NCBI RefSeq assembly: GCF_030253575.1
Contig: NC_080557.1
Span: forward strand, 47,148,501-47,212,500
Direction of reading: 5' to 3'
DNA: 64,000 bases
Origin: Rhododendron vialii
Lineage: Eukaryota > Streptophyta > Magnoliopsida > Ericales > Ericaceae
Positions 47,248-58,349 of this stretch are shown here, one piece after another (positions within the stretch are counted from its first letter, which is position 1; every line of letters starts with the position of its first letter). Below the pieces are notes generated by a model. That model saw only the letters and a list, made by a program, of their open reading frames with translations, did not search any database and had not been told where the DNA came from. A program made the translations under genes and the position numbers.

Positions 47248-48292
47248 TAAGACAATGTCGCTATTGTGGTGTAAAGTTACTCTTAAATTCTCCCATCAAA
47301 TTGAGAAAAGAGAGAGAAGAAGATGAAGTTACTTGTTAGTGCCAAACTTAATAATATTAAAATATTCAGTCCTCCTTCTGAGATTCTATTACTAGCATAA
47401 TTAATTGACACAAAATTACTTTTCTATGTTGAAAAGGGTAAGATATATTATTCGGTTTCTTAGCTAGAGTGGTCCATTATTAACAACAGAAAGGATATGC
47501 CGATATGAGTACAGCATAGGCAGGTTAAAAAAAAAGTACAGCAAAGGCTGGATGTACAGCAGACAGATTAATTTTAGACTCATCACGAATCCTGAAAAGA
47601 TGACTAAATTCTAAAACAAAGTTGAATGATTCGTAAACCTCTTTACCGATATCGAATTGAGATGATTTTTTACATGAATCTTAAAGAAAATATTTTGAAA
47701 AAAAAAAAAGTAATTCCGATAATTTTTATAGAATCCGAGATGGGTTCAAAATCTATGTGTGTATGCTGTCGGTACAGCTACCTGTAGCACCTCTGTATTA
47801 ACGATGCCATGCAAGGCAAAAAGTGGTGAAGGCGTACGGATGTTTCTTGTTTGGGTTGCTTGAAATTGGCTACATGGGGCATATGATAATTAGAAAGTGG
47901 GTGACATTCTTCTCCTTTATAAAAGAGGAGAGGAAAGTGTCCCACGTGGAGTTTGGTCCTTACGTTTTTCATTTATTTTATATATTTCACGTGTTCAAAT
48001 TAGTTTACGAACATTTCATCTGATAGGGGAGTTCAATTTTAGCGCCTACTTGCGGGAGCTTAATAAAATTAGCATGGTCTGACCCAAACACCTGAAAAGA
48101 TTCGAACCTATGAGCACAAAAAAAGAAAAACCCTCAAGTTTTACCTCTTGACCAGGTTATCATATTTGGACTTCCATGTCTTAATCTTTATTTCTTGCGA
48201 GGAAGGAGAAAGAGAGATGGGGTAAGCTAGCACTGCCGACACACACATGTATAAGAACCCTTTCGAGTCCATTAATTAACCACAGTCTTTCA

Positions 48293-48476
48293 GATCCGTT
48301 CGTTTTGTTATTTTGGATTTGAATTTGTAGATAATGAGTGTAAAGAGAAATAGCGTAATAATTGAAAATAGGGGTAATGATTGAAGAGAGATAGAGAGAA
48401 AAATGAAAGTAATAATTAAAGAAAAATAAAATAATAATTAGAATTCAAAATCCAAAACCTCTAAACGAACGAGATC
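48293..48476. mobile_element. MITE, family B (copy 2)
   Basis: Ends GATCCGTTCGTTTTG and (inverted) GATCTCGTTCGTTTAG; body shared with 18535..18712. Confidence 0.75.
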
Positions 48477-49671
48477 TCAATGTCTTAATCAAGCCTTTTG
48501 TCTTGTATTGAATTGTTCTTCGGTAGTTGGGCGTTGGTTGAGGGCTGTGGGGCTCGAATGGGCAGGGTAAGGAATCCTGCAGCATGCTTCTTATATTACA
48601 TTTGTGCATGTACGGTCTGAACACAACCACATTTGGTACGTTAGACATGGTTATCAAATATGGCCACCACAGCTATCCTCAATCACCTCTTCAAACATTG
48701 GCTAGCCAGGCAATGTCGTGAGAACGATGGATCTACAGGTTGCATGGTCTCGTTTTGATATGTCATCACTCGTTAACCCTAGTTCTCCAACTTCAATCTA
48801 AACGAGGAATACATGCATACACATGTCACAAAGTATTACTTTGTTCGCCCATGTCACAAAGTATTACTTTGTTCGCCCATCTAAAAAGTAGATCAATGTC
48901 ATTCACTTTATGTGTGACCTAAATTTCAAGGTGCCACTTCAATCGTTAGGTGGTTCATTTTCACGACTTAATATTTTTTATTTTTCCTATAAAATTTAAT
49001 ATTTACTCGAGTAAGATATCAGAAGATGGGAGATGCAATTGTCATAGTTTGGATCCCATATTATTACTTTTCTTTTTGGACGAAATTAAGACATCATACA
49101 TTGGTTTGAGAAATGCGACACGTTTGAAATTTTAGTTAGCCGTTTAGAAGGGAGGACCGCACTCATAAAGGAAACCTAGTCGTCGCTAGGCAAGGATGGC
49201 CAGATCATCGGTGGTCCGCCCAGTCATTGTCACTCTGCCGCTCTTTTTCCTTTAATATGTAACAAGAATTTGGTCCATATATATATATTTCTCGTAATAG
49301 ACTCACATAATCACCATCTATATATCTACTATATATGTTTACACACCCGAGATCATGCCATTCCTACATGACACAAAGTATTTTGCTTGAGAATTATTAG
49401 GAGTATTAATTAACAAGCAATGTTGGCTATGAGATTGATCTCCTGGGATTAATCAACGTACGTGTAAGCTGGTCCGAACATTTAATCGAGTTATCAAAAT
49501 ATTAACAAGCGATGTTATAAGTACCAATATTGTTCTAATAACTAGTAGCAGAATCATGGAGTATCTTTAGTACATCAACTTTGTGAAAAGAGTAAGAACA
49601 AGGTGTCGGAGAGAGGGAGATAGCCACAGTAGTATTAACAATAGCAGTAGTAGTTGAGTGGCCACACAAGC

Positions 49672-49842
49672 AAGGATGGAGCTAGGGGCTAGTAGGGGCG
49701 GTCGCCCCTTCCCCCTTACGATTTTAAAAAATACTGCTATTACATTGGAAAAAAAATTTATTATCAAAATATATCGTCTCGCCTCCGCTCTTGAAATATA
49801 GCTCGTCCTCTTATGCGAAAATTCTGGCTCCAACCCTGCATG
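49672..49842. mobile_element. Short TIR element
   Basis: GCAAGGATGGAGCTAGG and (inverted) GCAGGGTTGGAGCCAGA are the ends. The left subterminal region has the small palindrome GGGGCGGTCGCCCC. Class undetermined. Confidence 0.6.
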
Positions 49843-50037
49843 CAAGGGCCAAGGGAGTTTCTTCTTGGTAGTGGTTGAAGTGAATCGATCGGGTGAGATA
49901 TTTTTCTACATTCAACTCATTGTTCTCCCCTTGCGTCAAAAGTTAATAATGAAAGCTAGGTTTTTGTTTTTTTTTGAAAACCATGTAAAATTAGGGGGAA
50001 AGATTTCCCTCCATTACCTTTGTCTTTTAACGTGAAA

Positions 50038-50210
50038 TTATACAATAGTTTGCGAGTACCGTCAAGTAGAAATACAGACCACTTTAAACCACACATTCTT
50101 GTGGGGTCTGCCACTAAGTACTTAGTGTATGAACCCCACATAAACACGTGATTGTAAAATGATTCGGAATACCATGTGGCGGTACGTGCTCCTGGACTTT
50201 TGAATAATTA
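50038..50210. mobile_element. MITE, family D (copy 1)
   Basis: Shares with 62879..63029 the succession AATTATA(C/T)AATAGT, TACCGTCA, CAGACCAC, TTCTTGTGGG and TGAATAATTA. Its own ends AATTATACAATAGT and TTGAATAATT are inverted relative to each other. Confidence 0.65.
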
Positions 50211-50672
50211 CTCTCTTTAATCAGAAAGATCATTATCGTGTTTTTAAAAACATACGAGTCACCCCACCATACGGTACACAACAGAAGAATAAAAAATTGA
50301 AATAACTTTAAGGGCAAGGGAAAGAAATTAAAACTGTCAAAGCATGAGCCTGTAGTATTCAATTCAAATCTTGAGTGTTAAGTTGTTGGTTTTATGATGT
50401 TACTATGGCAGCGATTTTATCATCAACTCGTGGAAACCTTTGCATAGCTCCCTTATAACGGACCAGAAGCAGCTACCTTGGCGTATGGTGGAGGGACAAA
50501 ACTCTGGAGACGGTTAAGATTTCGCTGCTTGAATAGAAGTTCTCGGCCTTTTCTCCAACACATTGACTAATTTATTCGGAGCTATTAGAGCCTGGCTACA
50601 CTTTCGTAACTCCAAACAAAAAAATACTTGTAGTTTATCTAGTTAATCTGCATAACTTGACCAGAAATGATT

Positions 50673-50908
50673 CGTGCACAGCAGCTGTGCACAGCGGTCT
50701 TTTTCTCCCGCCTCGGGTAGCGCAAAGATGATCGGCTAAATTCTGAAGTGATTTTAGGTGTTTTGTTAACGCCTCTAACGATATCGAACGAAACTCATTT
50801 TTTACAGAGACCTTAAACGACATATTTTGAACAAAATGAGCGGCTTCGATCATCTTTGCGCTACCCGAGGCGGGAGAAAAAGACCGCTGTGCACAGCTGC
50901 TGTGCACG
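50673..50908. mobile_element. 236-bp MITE with 61-bp perfect TIRs
   Basis: Both arms, 50673-50733 and 50848-50908, are exact inverted copies opening CGTGCACAGCAGCTGTGCAC. The first 20 bp is itself nearly palindromic. No target duplication recognised and no coding capacity. Confidence 0.88.
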
Positions 50909-51078
50909 TAGCACAACTCTAACTTGACTCGAACACTTATCAAAAAAGACCCATCAAAAAAAAGAAGTTGCTGAGTTCGTTAATTTAATGATTAGAAGTA
51001 CCATATATATATATACACACACAAAACTGAAGTAGTGCCTGCACGAAAATAATTGAACCAGATGATGCGTGCAAGACG

Positions 51079-51107
51079 TACTCTACTCTACTCTACTCTA
51101 CTCTACT
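51079..51107 (+). repeat. (TCTAC)n microsatellite
   Basis: Five to six CTACT units in a row. Confidence 0.9.
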
Positions 51108-52049
51108 GGTCCCGAAAGAGTCAAGTTGCTCTTATAATTGGTCTAGCCAAATACTCCACTACAAACAGACTAGGTATCTTGTAAAATGGATTCATGGGGA
51201 CCGACCCCCTTGTCTCAAGAGCCTAGCCTATAGCTCCTATTGGAATATTCGAAAAGATTTGACAAAAAAGAGTCGGCAGGACTCTAGTACTTGTTGTTTA
51301 CAGCTCAAACTTGGAAACAAAAAGGGTTTAATCCTTGCCACATGTTTGGAAATGAGCGGAGGGAGTACGTAGTCAGACTTTTTGTGTACCCGCGAGGTTT
51401 AATCCTTTTCATACGTTTGGAAATGAGTGGAGCGGTCCGATTTTGTATATTTCTGACATGTCGTACTACACACTCATGATCTTGTTTTTGGATTAGTTTG
51501 ATCCCACCTCATCCCCATGACCCATCACTTTTGGAGTGAGAATGTACACCATTCTTTTCCATATATGTGAAAGGTTACAACAATTGGATATGTTAGGCAT
51601 TGTCACGTGTTGTTTGATTAGTAATAAGAAAACAACCATTTTGAAATTACTTTGCAACCACAACTCATGCAGTACCAGGTAGACGGTTGTGGCTGTTAGT
51701 TGTGTCCATAGGATTATTGATAATTTATACACTGAGAGAATCGTCAGTTTTGTGTTGACTTTTCGTTCAACGACAAATTAAAGAATTTAATATGTGTGAA
51801 GAATTTATTAAACTTTCATTGCAAGTGTTGGGTTGCCATTAGAAACTTCAGGCATCAATCACAACCTAATTTAACATGGAAACAAATTAATAGCTCCGTG
51901 ACGAAAATAGAAAATAGTAATAATTTAAGTTCAATAGCCTACCTACACTACATAGTTACACGCTATGCGTTACCCTACATTTTAAGTGGGTCCCACAAAA
52001 TGAAGTTCACATCGGTTCTGGATCTAATAGGGCCTTCCCCTGTTTAAAC

Positions 52050-52138
52050 TGGGCTGAACAGGTTACTGGGGAAATTGAGGCCCGAAAGCCCACGTTATGT
52101 TTGGGCCTTCCTCTGTCTTCAACAGAGGGCCCGGCCCA
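52050..52138 (+). promoter_or_regulatory. Cluster of four site II (TGGGCY) motifs in the PPR promoter
   Basis: TGGGCT at 52050, AGCCCA at 52087, TGGGCC at 52102 and GGCCCA at 52133 lie within 160 bp of the ATG. Site II elements bound by TCP factors are typical of plant genes for mitochondrial and ribosomal functions. No TATA box is visible. Confidence 0.65.
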
Positions 52139-52209
52139 TGTTAACTTCGATCAAATTTTTCCACCCTTAGCTCACACAACATCAAGCCAACGACGAGCAT
52201 AGACCGAAG

Positions 52210-54904
52210 ATGTTGCGCCGTCGCGTCGGAAGCACAGCGCTGGCCGCGGCGCGCTATTTCTCGGCGGAATCGGTGGCGAAGCCTGCGTTGAAGGACGGCG
52301 CCGTGAGCCGCTCCGCCCCGAATGCCGGCGGCGGAGACACGCTGGGTAAACGGCTTCTGAGCCTCGTTTACTCGAAACGCAGCGCTGTCATCGCTATACG
52401 CAAGTGGAAAGAGGAAGGGCACAAAGTTCAAAAGTACCAGCTCAATCGTGTCGTAAGAGAGCTACGAAAACTCAAGCGCTACAAACACGCTCTCGAGGTA
52501 TCTACTAGTATTAATATGGCCTTCATCTCTAGTCTTGAATTGTAACCTGATTTTTTTGTTAAGATAAATAAATATACAAAATATCTAATTCACATTACAC
52601 GGGAGGGCGAGCGTGAAATGGTTCCTCATAAACTTTGTAAACTCCTAAAAATCATGAGTGAGGATTGAGTGCGCGGAGCGAGAATTGAGTGGGGAAGCGG
52701 AGTGTGCTATGAATGATTAAGTGACTAAGCTAAATATAAGGAAGTAACATGTAAGGAGATTCTTTGTGATATGAATTCGATGTTGCCAATTGAAGTTGTT
52801 AACTCTGGGATGGTAATAGTCCGTTGAGTGGTTGAATGTTTGTGCAATTCATTTTCTCGGTTTTCAAGTATTTGTGTTCCGTTACTGAGCAAAGGATTGA
52901 AAAAAGTAGAATACTTTAGCTTGAGTTTTCTTGAATGTGTAGGTGTTTTTACGTAGGGCAATTAAGTGGAATTCGGGAAATGTGGTTTTATGTGACTAAA
53001 CATGGACTTGAAATTTGAGGTGCTTGTTGAGTTGACAAAGAGAACCGAGAAATTGAGGTTGATGAATGTAGGTGAATTGAAGCATGTGTACATTCTAATT
53101 TTCCAATCTAAGGACCTCATGGACATTGTCCTCTTTGGTTGGAGTCTGTTCATGTTAAGAAGTGCACCACTCTATGGTTCAGCTCTATTATGTGATGAAA
53201 CTGGAATATTTCTTCCATTATGGGATTGAGTCCACTTGATTCTTTCCTTTTGTGCTTTTCAGTATTGTTATGTGATGCTTGAACCCTGCCGTTGTATGGT
53301 TTCTGCATATGTAAAGTTGTGGCAGGGAATTGTTCTCTTGTGTGTTTAGGGAATATCCCAACACTTGCTTCTGGAAGGCCGCCCATTCTCTTTTCAAGTT
53401 TTCGATCAACAAGTTAAATTCTATAGCACTTGTAGTTGCCATGGAGCTGTCTCTTACACAGCATAAGATATTGATAAGCATTATATACCAAGTTGTTTTG
53501 GAAATTTAAAAAACTTCAGGTAGCTTGGTTCTGCATATTCACAATGCCTAGGTTTTGTAAATCTGGTTTGCTGGAATTTAAAATATAGTTGATGTGTTTT
53601 TCACTACATACCCAAAAATATAGTCTCAATTTGATTATTTGATGCAGATATGTGAATGGATGAATATAGAAGATGATATCAAGTTGCTATCAGGAGATTA
53701 TGCAGTGCATTTGGACTTGATTGCGAAAGTTCGTGGCCTAAGCAGTGCAGAAAAGTATTTTGAAGATCTCCCTGATCGTTTGAAAGGCCAGCCTACTTGT
53801 ACTGCACTTCTTCACACTTATGTCCAGCACAAGGAATCTTCTAAAGCCAAGGCTCTTATGGATAAAATGTCAGAATGTGGGTTCTTGAAGAATCCCCTTC
53901 CTTATAACCATTTGTTGTCCCTTTATATCTCCAATGGGCAATTAGAAGAGGTTCCAGGAGTGATTCTGGAGCTGAAGAAGAACGTTTCACCTGATGTGTT
54001 CACTTACAATTTGTGGCTAACTGCTTGTGCCTCACAGAGTGATGTCGAAACTGCAGAAAAGGTCTTCCTCGAGCTAAAGAAGGCGAAAATAGAACCAGAT
54101 TGGGTGACGTATAGCACATTAACCGGCTTATACATTAAAAATTCACTGCTTGAAAAGGCAGCTTTTACTGTGAAGGAAATGGAGAAGAGGGTCTCTCGAA
54201 AAGTTCGAGGTGCTTACTCCTCCCTCATTACTTTGCATTCAAACATGGGAAATAAGGATGAGGTTAGGCGGATATGGAAAAAGATGAAGTCACATTTTCA
54301 AAAAATGAATGACGCAGAGTATAATTCCATGATATCATCCCTCTTAAAACTTAAGGAGTTTGAAGAAGCAGAGACTCTCTATAGTGAGTGGGAATCTGTT
54401 TCTCCCACGGGTGACTCTAGGATTCCAAATCTACTCCTTGCAACTTACATCAACAAAAACCGGATGGAAACCGCGGAAAACTTTTTCGATCGGATGGTTC
54501 AAAGAGGCATCAAACCCGGTTACACCACATGGGAGCTTCTTACATGGGGTTATTTGAAACAAAAGCAGCTGGACAAAATTTTGGATTGTTTCAAGAAAGC
54601 TGTTGGTAGTGTGAAGAAATGGGATCCTGATGAAAAGATTATTCGAGAAGTGTTTAGGATCCTAGAAGAGCAAGGGCATGTCGAGGGTGCAGAGCAGTTG
54701 TTGGTTAGTCTTCGAAAAGCTGGCCATGTGAATACAGAAGTCTATAATTTGCTTCTCCGTACTTATGCCAAAGCTGGTAAAATGCCACTTATAGTTTCCG
54801 AGCGCATGAAGAAGGATAAAGTTCCGTTGGATGATGAAACTCATAATCTTATTAAATTGACAAGTAAAATGCGTGTGAGTGAAGTTTCAAGCTGTCTTTC
54901 TTGA
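52210..54904 (+). CDS. Mitochondrial P-class pentatricopeptide repeat protein (At4g02820-like)
   Basis: Exons 52210..52497 and 53648..54904 give 514 residues with a phase-0 junction and a 1.15-kb intron. The N-terminus MLRRRVGSTALAAARYFS is an Arg/Ala-rich mitochondrial presequence. The block KRLLSLVYSKRSAVIAIRKW followed by KEEGHKVQKYQLNRVVRELR is conserved in this subfamily. From about residue 125 to 480 are some ten degenerate PPR motifs, for example YNLWLTACASQSDVETAEKV, DWVTYSTLTGLYIKNSLLEK and YNLLLRTYAKAGKM. No E, DYW or SMR domain follows, so it is P class; RNA stabilisation or translation in mitochondria is the usual role, but no target can be inferred. The family commonly has an intron after the HALE/ICEW junction seen here. 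Start is the first ATG after the site II cluster. Confidence 0.93.
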
Positions 54905-57900
54905 ACAGAACACTTGATTGTATTGGACTCCACAATCTATGTCTGTTCTTAAGTCGAGTTGGATTCTGTGTTTGATCTTATTTTGACTTCATAGCAAGAA
55001 CTGCTTGATTTGTTTTCTGCATCTTACGTGTATACTGAGGTGGTAGCATGCGCAAAAATATAACGAAGAAAAAACCCATTCTTTGAAAGGATTTGGGGCC
55101 TCCATAAGCAGTGACATTTTGCCTTAGTTTAGATGCTACTGGATGAAGAAGGGGGGTATTCACAGACTATGTTTAACCAGTTTGAAGCTGGAAAATTTTA
55201 TTGCTTGGAAGATTTTGTGCATCGAAAGTTGTGAGAACAAAGTCCAGGAAGCAAAGCTGCAAGACAGTAGTAGGTCATTCAACTGAAAGCCTCCATTTAA
55301 GTGAAACAAACGCATCAATTTGCCATTTCGTATGCACTTTTTGTTACAGCTTGGGCGTGCAGGATCTTCTTCAGGTTTGTCCATTGGTGCAATGGTGTTA
55401 CCAATTTTGCAAGTAAAACCCTGAACCCTATTTTCATATCCAACTTTTATGACAGCTTGGGATAGCAGGATCGTCTTCAGGTTTGTCCATTGGTGTTACC
55501 AAATTTTCGGGGTTTCAATCTTCATGGAGTTACATGAATTTGCCGTTCTTTCACATCTTGTATGCCTTTTCATTTGAACCTCTGGAATGGAGTGAAAACT
55601 TTGGATAGGTTGAATCTTGAGATGCCTTGCCTTGTGACGTAGTATATTTCTTGTATATTTTTGGTTTCTCTGAGTTGGTTAGCAGTTTTTTGGTTGGGAC
55701 TTTTTCGAAACTGGAATATACGAAGAGTTGAAATAGAGAGAGTTGAAAATGGGGGTTGACTGCCTACCTTTGCTACTACTCTGTGATATCTTGCGGTAAA
55801 TGATAGTCTTGTGAACTTGTACGTCATTTTCAAATTGAGTATAGATACTCAAAATCTGGATTTCTTGCATCTGTTTAGATTTTTAGTTTAGTTTATGGAA
55901 AAAACTCACTGGTAGAAGACAACGGCTACCTATCTCTACGTCTCAGGTCTTGACCAACAAGTCAACCCATTTAGACGTGAATCCACCTCTTTCTTCTAAA
56001 AATCTGAGCAAAAGATTACTAATGTCGCTACGCGGTTGGTTAAAAGCATTGAATAATTACTCGTATGGAGGCATGGATCAGCTCTTTCTAGGTATAAGTA
56101 TAAACAACCTGGTTGGCCTACCTGTATTCTCAAGTGATACCAAATTTGGAACTTCATCAATAGATGGCCTAGTTTGGCCTATCCCAAATCGACAGGTGTC
56201 CAGCAAAGAGGGGTTTACTTTCCTAAACCAAGCTGAACTTCGTCAGACTGTTGGTGGGTTGGTGTGGTAGTTAAGAAGAAGATAAACTAGCCACTGCTCA
56301 TCTCTCTTATGAACCGTGCTGAGAGCCACCACCTCCTATTCCCCCATTCATCTACCTGATAACCCAATAGCAATCTATACATGTACATCAAAGATAAAGT
56401 TTTATATGCAGACAATGTATATATTTGACGTAGATGTATATTTCTGGCGTGGATGACCTGCCTTTGACCGGACCGGGGAATGAATTAGTTGAGGCGCGCG
56501 TAAGCTGCCTCGGGCAGCATGGGCAGAGGCAATAAGGAACAATTGGGGTCAAGTCATGACGTCAAGTGACCCCACTCACTTTGATTTTCCACAAGAACAT
56601 TTGATAGTTTGCGACCAAATTATGCTATTTTAACCCTACAAATGTATAGAAATCCCAAGCGTTCTCTTCTTTTCTAGAGTTGATAGTGCTTTGAATGAGA
56701 CTATCATGCATTATTATACAAATATAATAAGTCTTTTGGGACCAATTATGAGACAAAAATGAATTATTCGTGCATATCGATCTTAAAATTAACCTCTTAA
56801 TTTAGTTATTTTGGACTAGTGCATAGAAAAAAATATATTGCATATGAATATAATTATTCGTCCACTGGAGAAAACGGATTCATGTAGCCGACCCCAAGTG
56901 ATTGGGACGTAAGGCTCGGTTTGGTTTAGTTTGGTTATGAATATAATTTTTGACCCCACTAACCAAATTTTTTGGCTCTGCCCTTGTGATGGGCTGGGAA
57001 CTCCTGACCGCGAAACCCAAACATCTTCCTTTGACCGAGCCTGGGAATGAATTAGTTGAGGTGTGTTTAAGGCGGCTCGGGCTGAGAACCCTGACCGCCG
57101 AACCCAAAAAAAAAACAATAAGAATGTACTCCCTCCGTCCCTTATTTTGTGTCCAGTATGCCATTTTGAGCTGTCCCTTAATAAGTGTCCATTTTGTAAA
57201 GTTAGGAGGGCGAAAGTTAGTGCATTGTCTATTTTGTCCCTAAAAATAGATTTCATTTTGAAAAGTTAGTGAGTAAAAATGTAATGATATGGGTAAGTAG
57301 GGAAAGTGGAGGAAAAAATTGATGTAAAAGGTATAATGATGATGTCTTTTTAATAAGTTGGAGTTACGAAGCAGGACACTTAAAAAGGGACGAAGGGAGT
57401 ACATGTTAGTAGTTTGTGTGTAGTGGTATAGAAAGAGAAAAGGGAATAAAATAAAAGAGAAGAGTGGTATTATTTGGAGCAGAGGAGTCTTACGTGAAGA
57501 GTAACTGCAACAACCAAACGGGGGCAAGAGGGGGTTTACCGAACCCAACCCAACCTATCCACGTTTGGGCTCATACCTCTTCAATTACTAACATGCCCCT
57601 CGGGGTTGTTGACTTATCTAACCAAATATGATGTCAAATAGTACTAATATTGCAGGCCAATAACTAGAATTAAACTTATTAAATCCAACCCGGCTACTAC
57701 AATACTTGAATTTTATATACTGTACGAATTTTTCTTTTTTAAGTCTGATACCGTGAGTAACGTTACGAAGTTCAGTTCTCTTTATTTACGAACTACGCAG
57801 CTGGAACATCATTGTATCTATCCCGCTCGACATCTTACATGGTGGTTTTCGTCCCAAGACTAGAAAGAACCAAGTGAATTGAAAAAATAAAATCGAGGAA

Positions 57901-58220
57901 TGATAACAAAAGTAATATGTGGCGTAAGCTTCGCACTTTGATTACGTTGACCTATTAATGGTAATATTCATAACTATTCTTTGAGTGATTTGACTTGATT
58001 TTGTTTGTAAGAAATAAATATTACTCCACTAAAAATAAACGACAGTTGAGCTAAATAATGATTAGAAGCACTGGGAGTAAAAAACAGTTGTTTGGAGAAA
58101 TTGTTATGCCCGGTGTAACTTGGGTAAAGCCAAGACGTCAAGAATTCAAATTAGGTTGTGTGCGTAATTATTGTTTCAAATCGAGGTCAATATACAAATT
58201 TCATCCACCTCTACATGTAT
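54905..58220. other. Region between the PPR gene and the next gene
   Basis: About 54905-55600 is probable 3' UTR and flank. It contains a diverged tandem pair, CTTCAGGTTTGTCCATTGGT plus GTTACCAA, at about 55370 and 55475. The frame at 55950-56270 resembles nothing I know. GGGAATGAATTAGTTGAGG occurs at 56475 and 57043, which marks two pieces of a SINE-like dispersed repeat. A Stowaway MITE follows. Confidence 0.5.
57129..57399. mobile_element. Stowaway MITE (Tc1/mariner type)
   Basis: Ends CTCCCTCCGTCCCTTATTTT and (inverted) CTCCCTTCGTCCCTTTTT, flanked by TA on both sides (57127-57128, 57400-57401). 271 bp, no coding capacity. Confidence 0.93.
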
Positions 58221-58349
58221 CTATATTCTATATAGTTACGTTGCAGGTTGGAAGTTGGAAACTTAGACATCTCTCTCTCTCTCTCCACTAGAAGAAAGAA
58301 ACAGAGTCTCTCTCTCTCTCAACTTGGAGAAGTAGTACCAGTGTTCACA

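Larger units (their letters stand above)
47248..52040. other. Gene-free interval before the PPR gene
   Basis: No exon-like frame. Contains MITE family B copy 2, a short TIR element at 49672..49842, a family D MITE, a 236-bp element with perfect TIRs and simple repeats. A near-exact tandem repeat ATGTCACAAAGTATTACTTT (about 48825 and 48851) is also present. The rest is unassigned. Confidence 0.5.
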
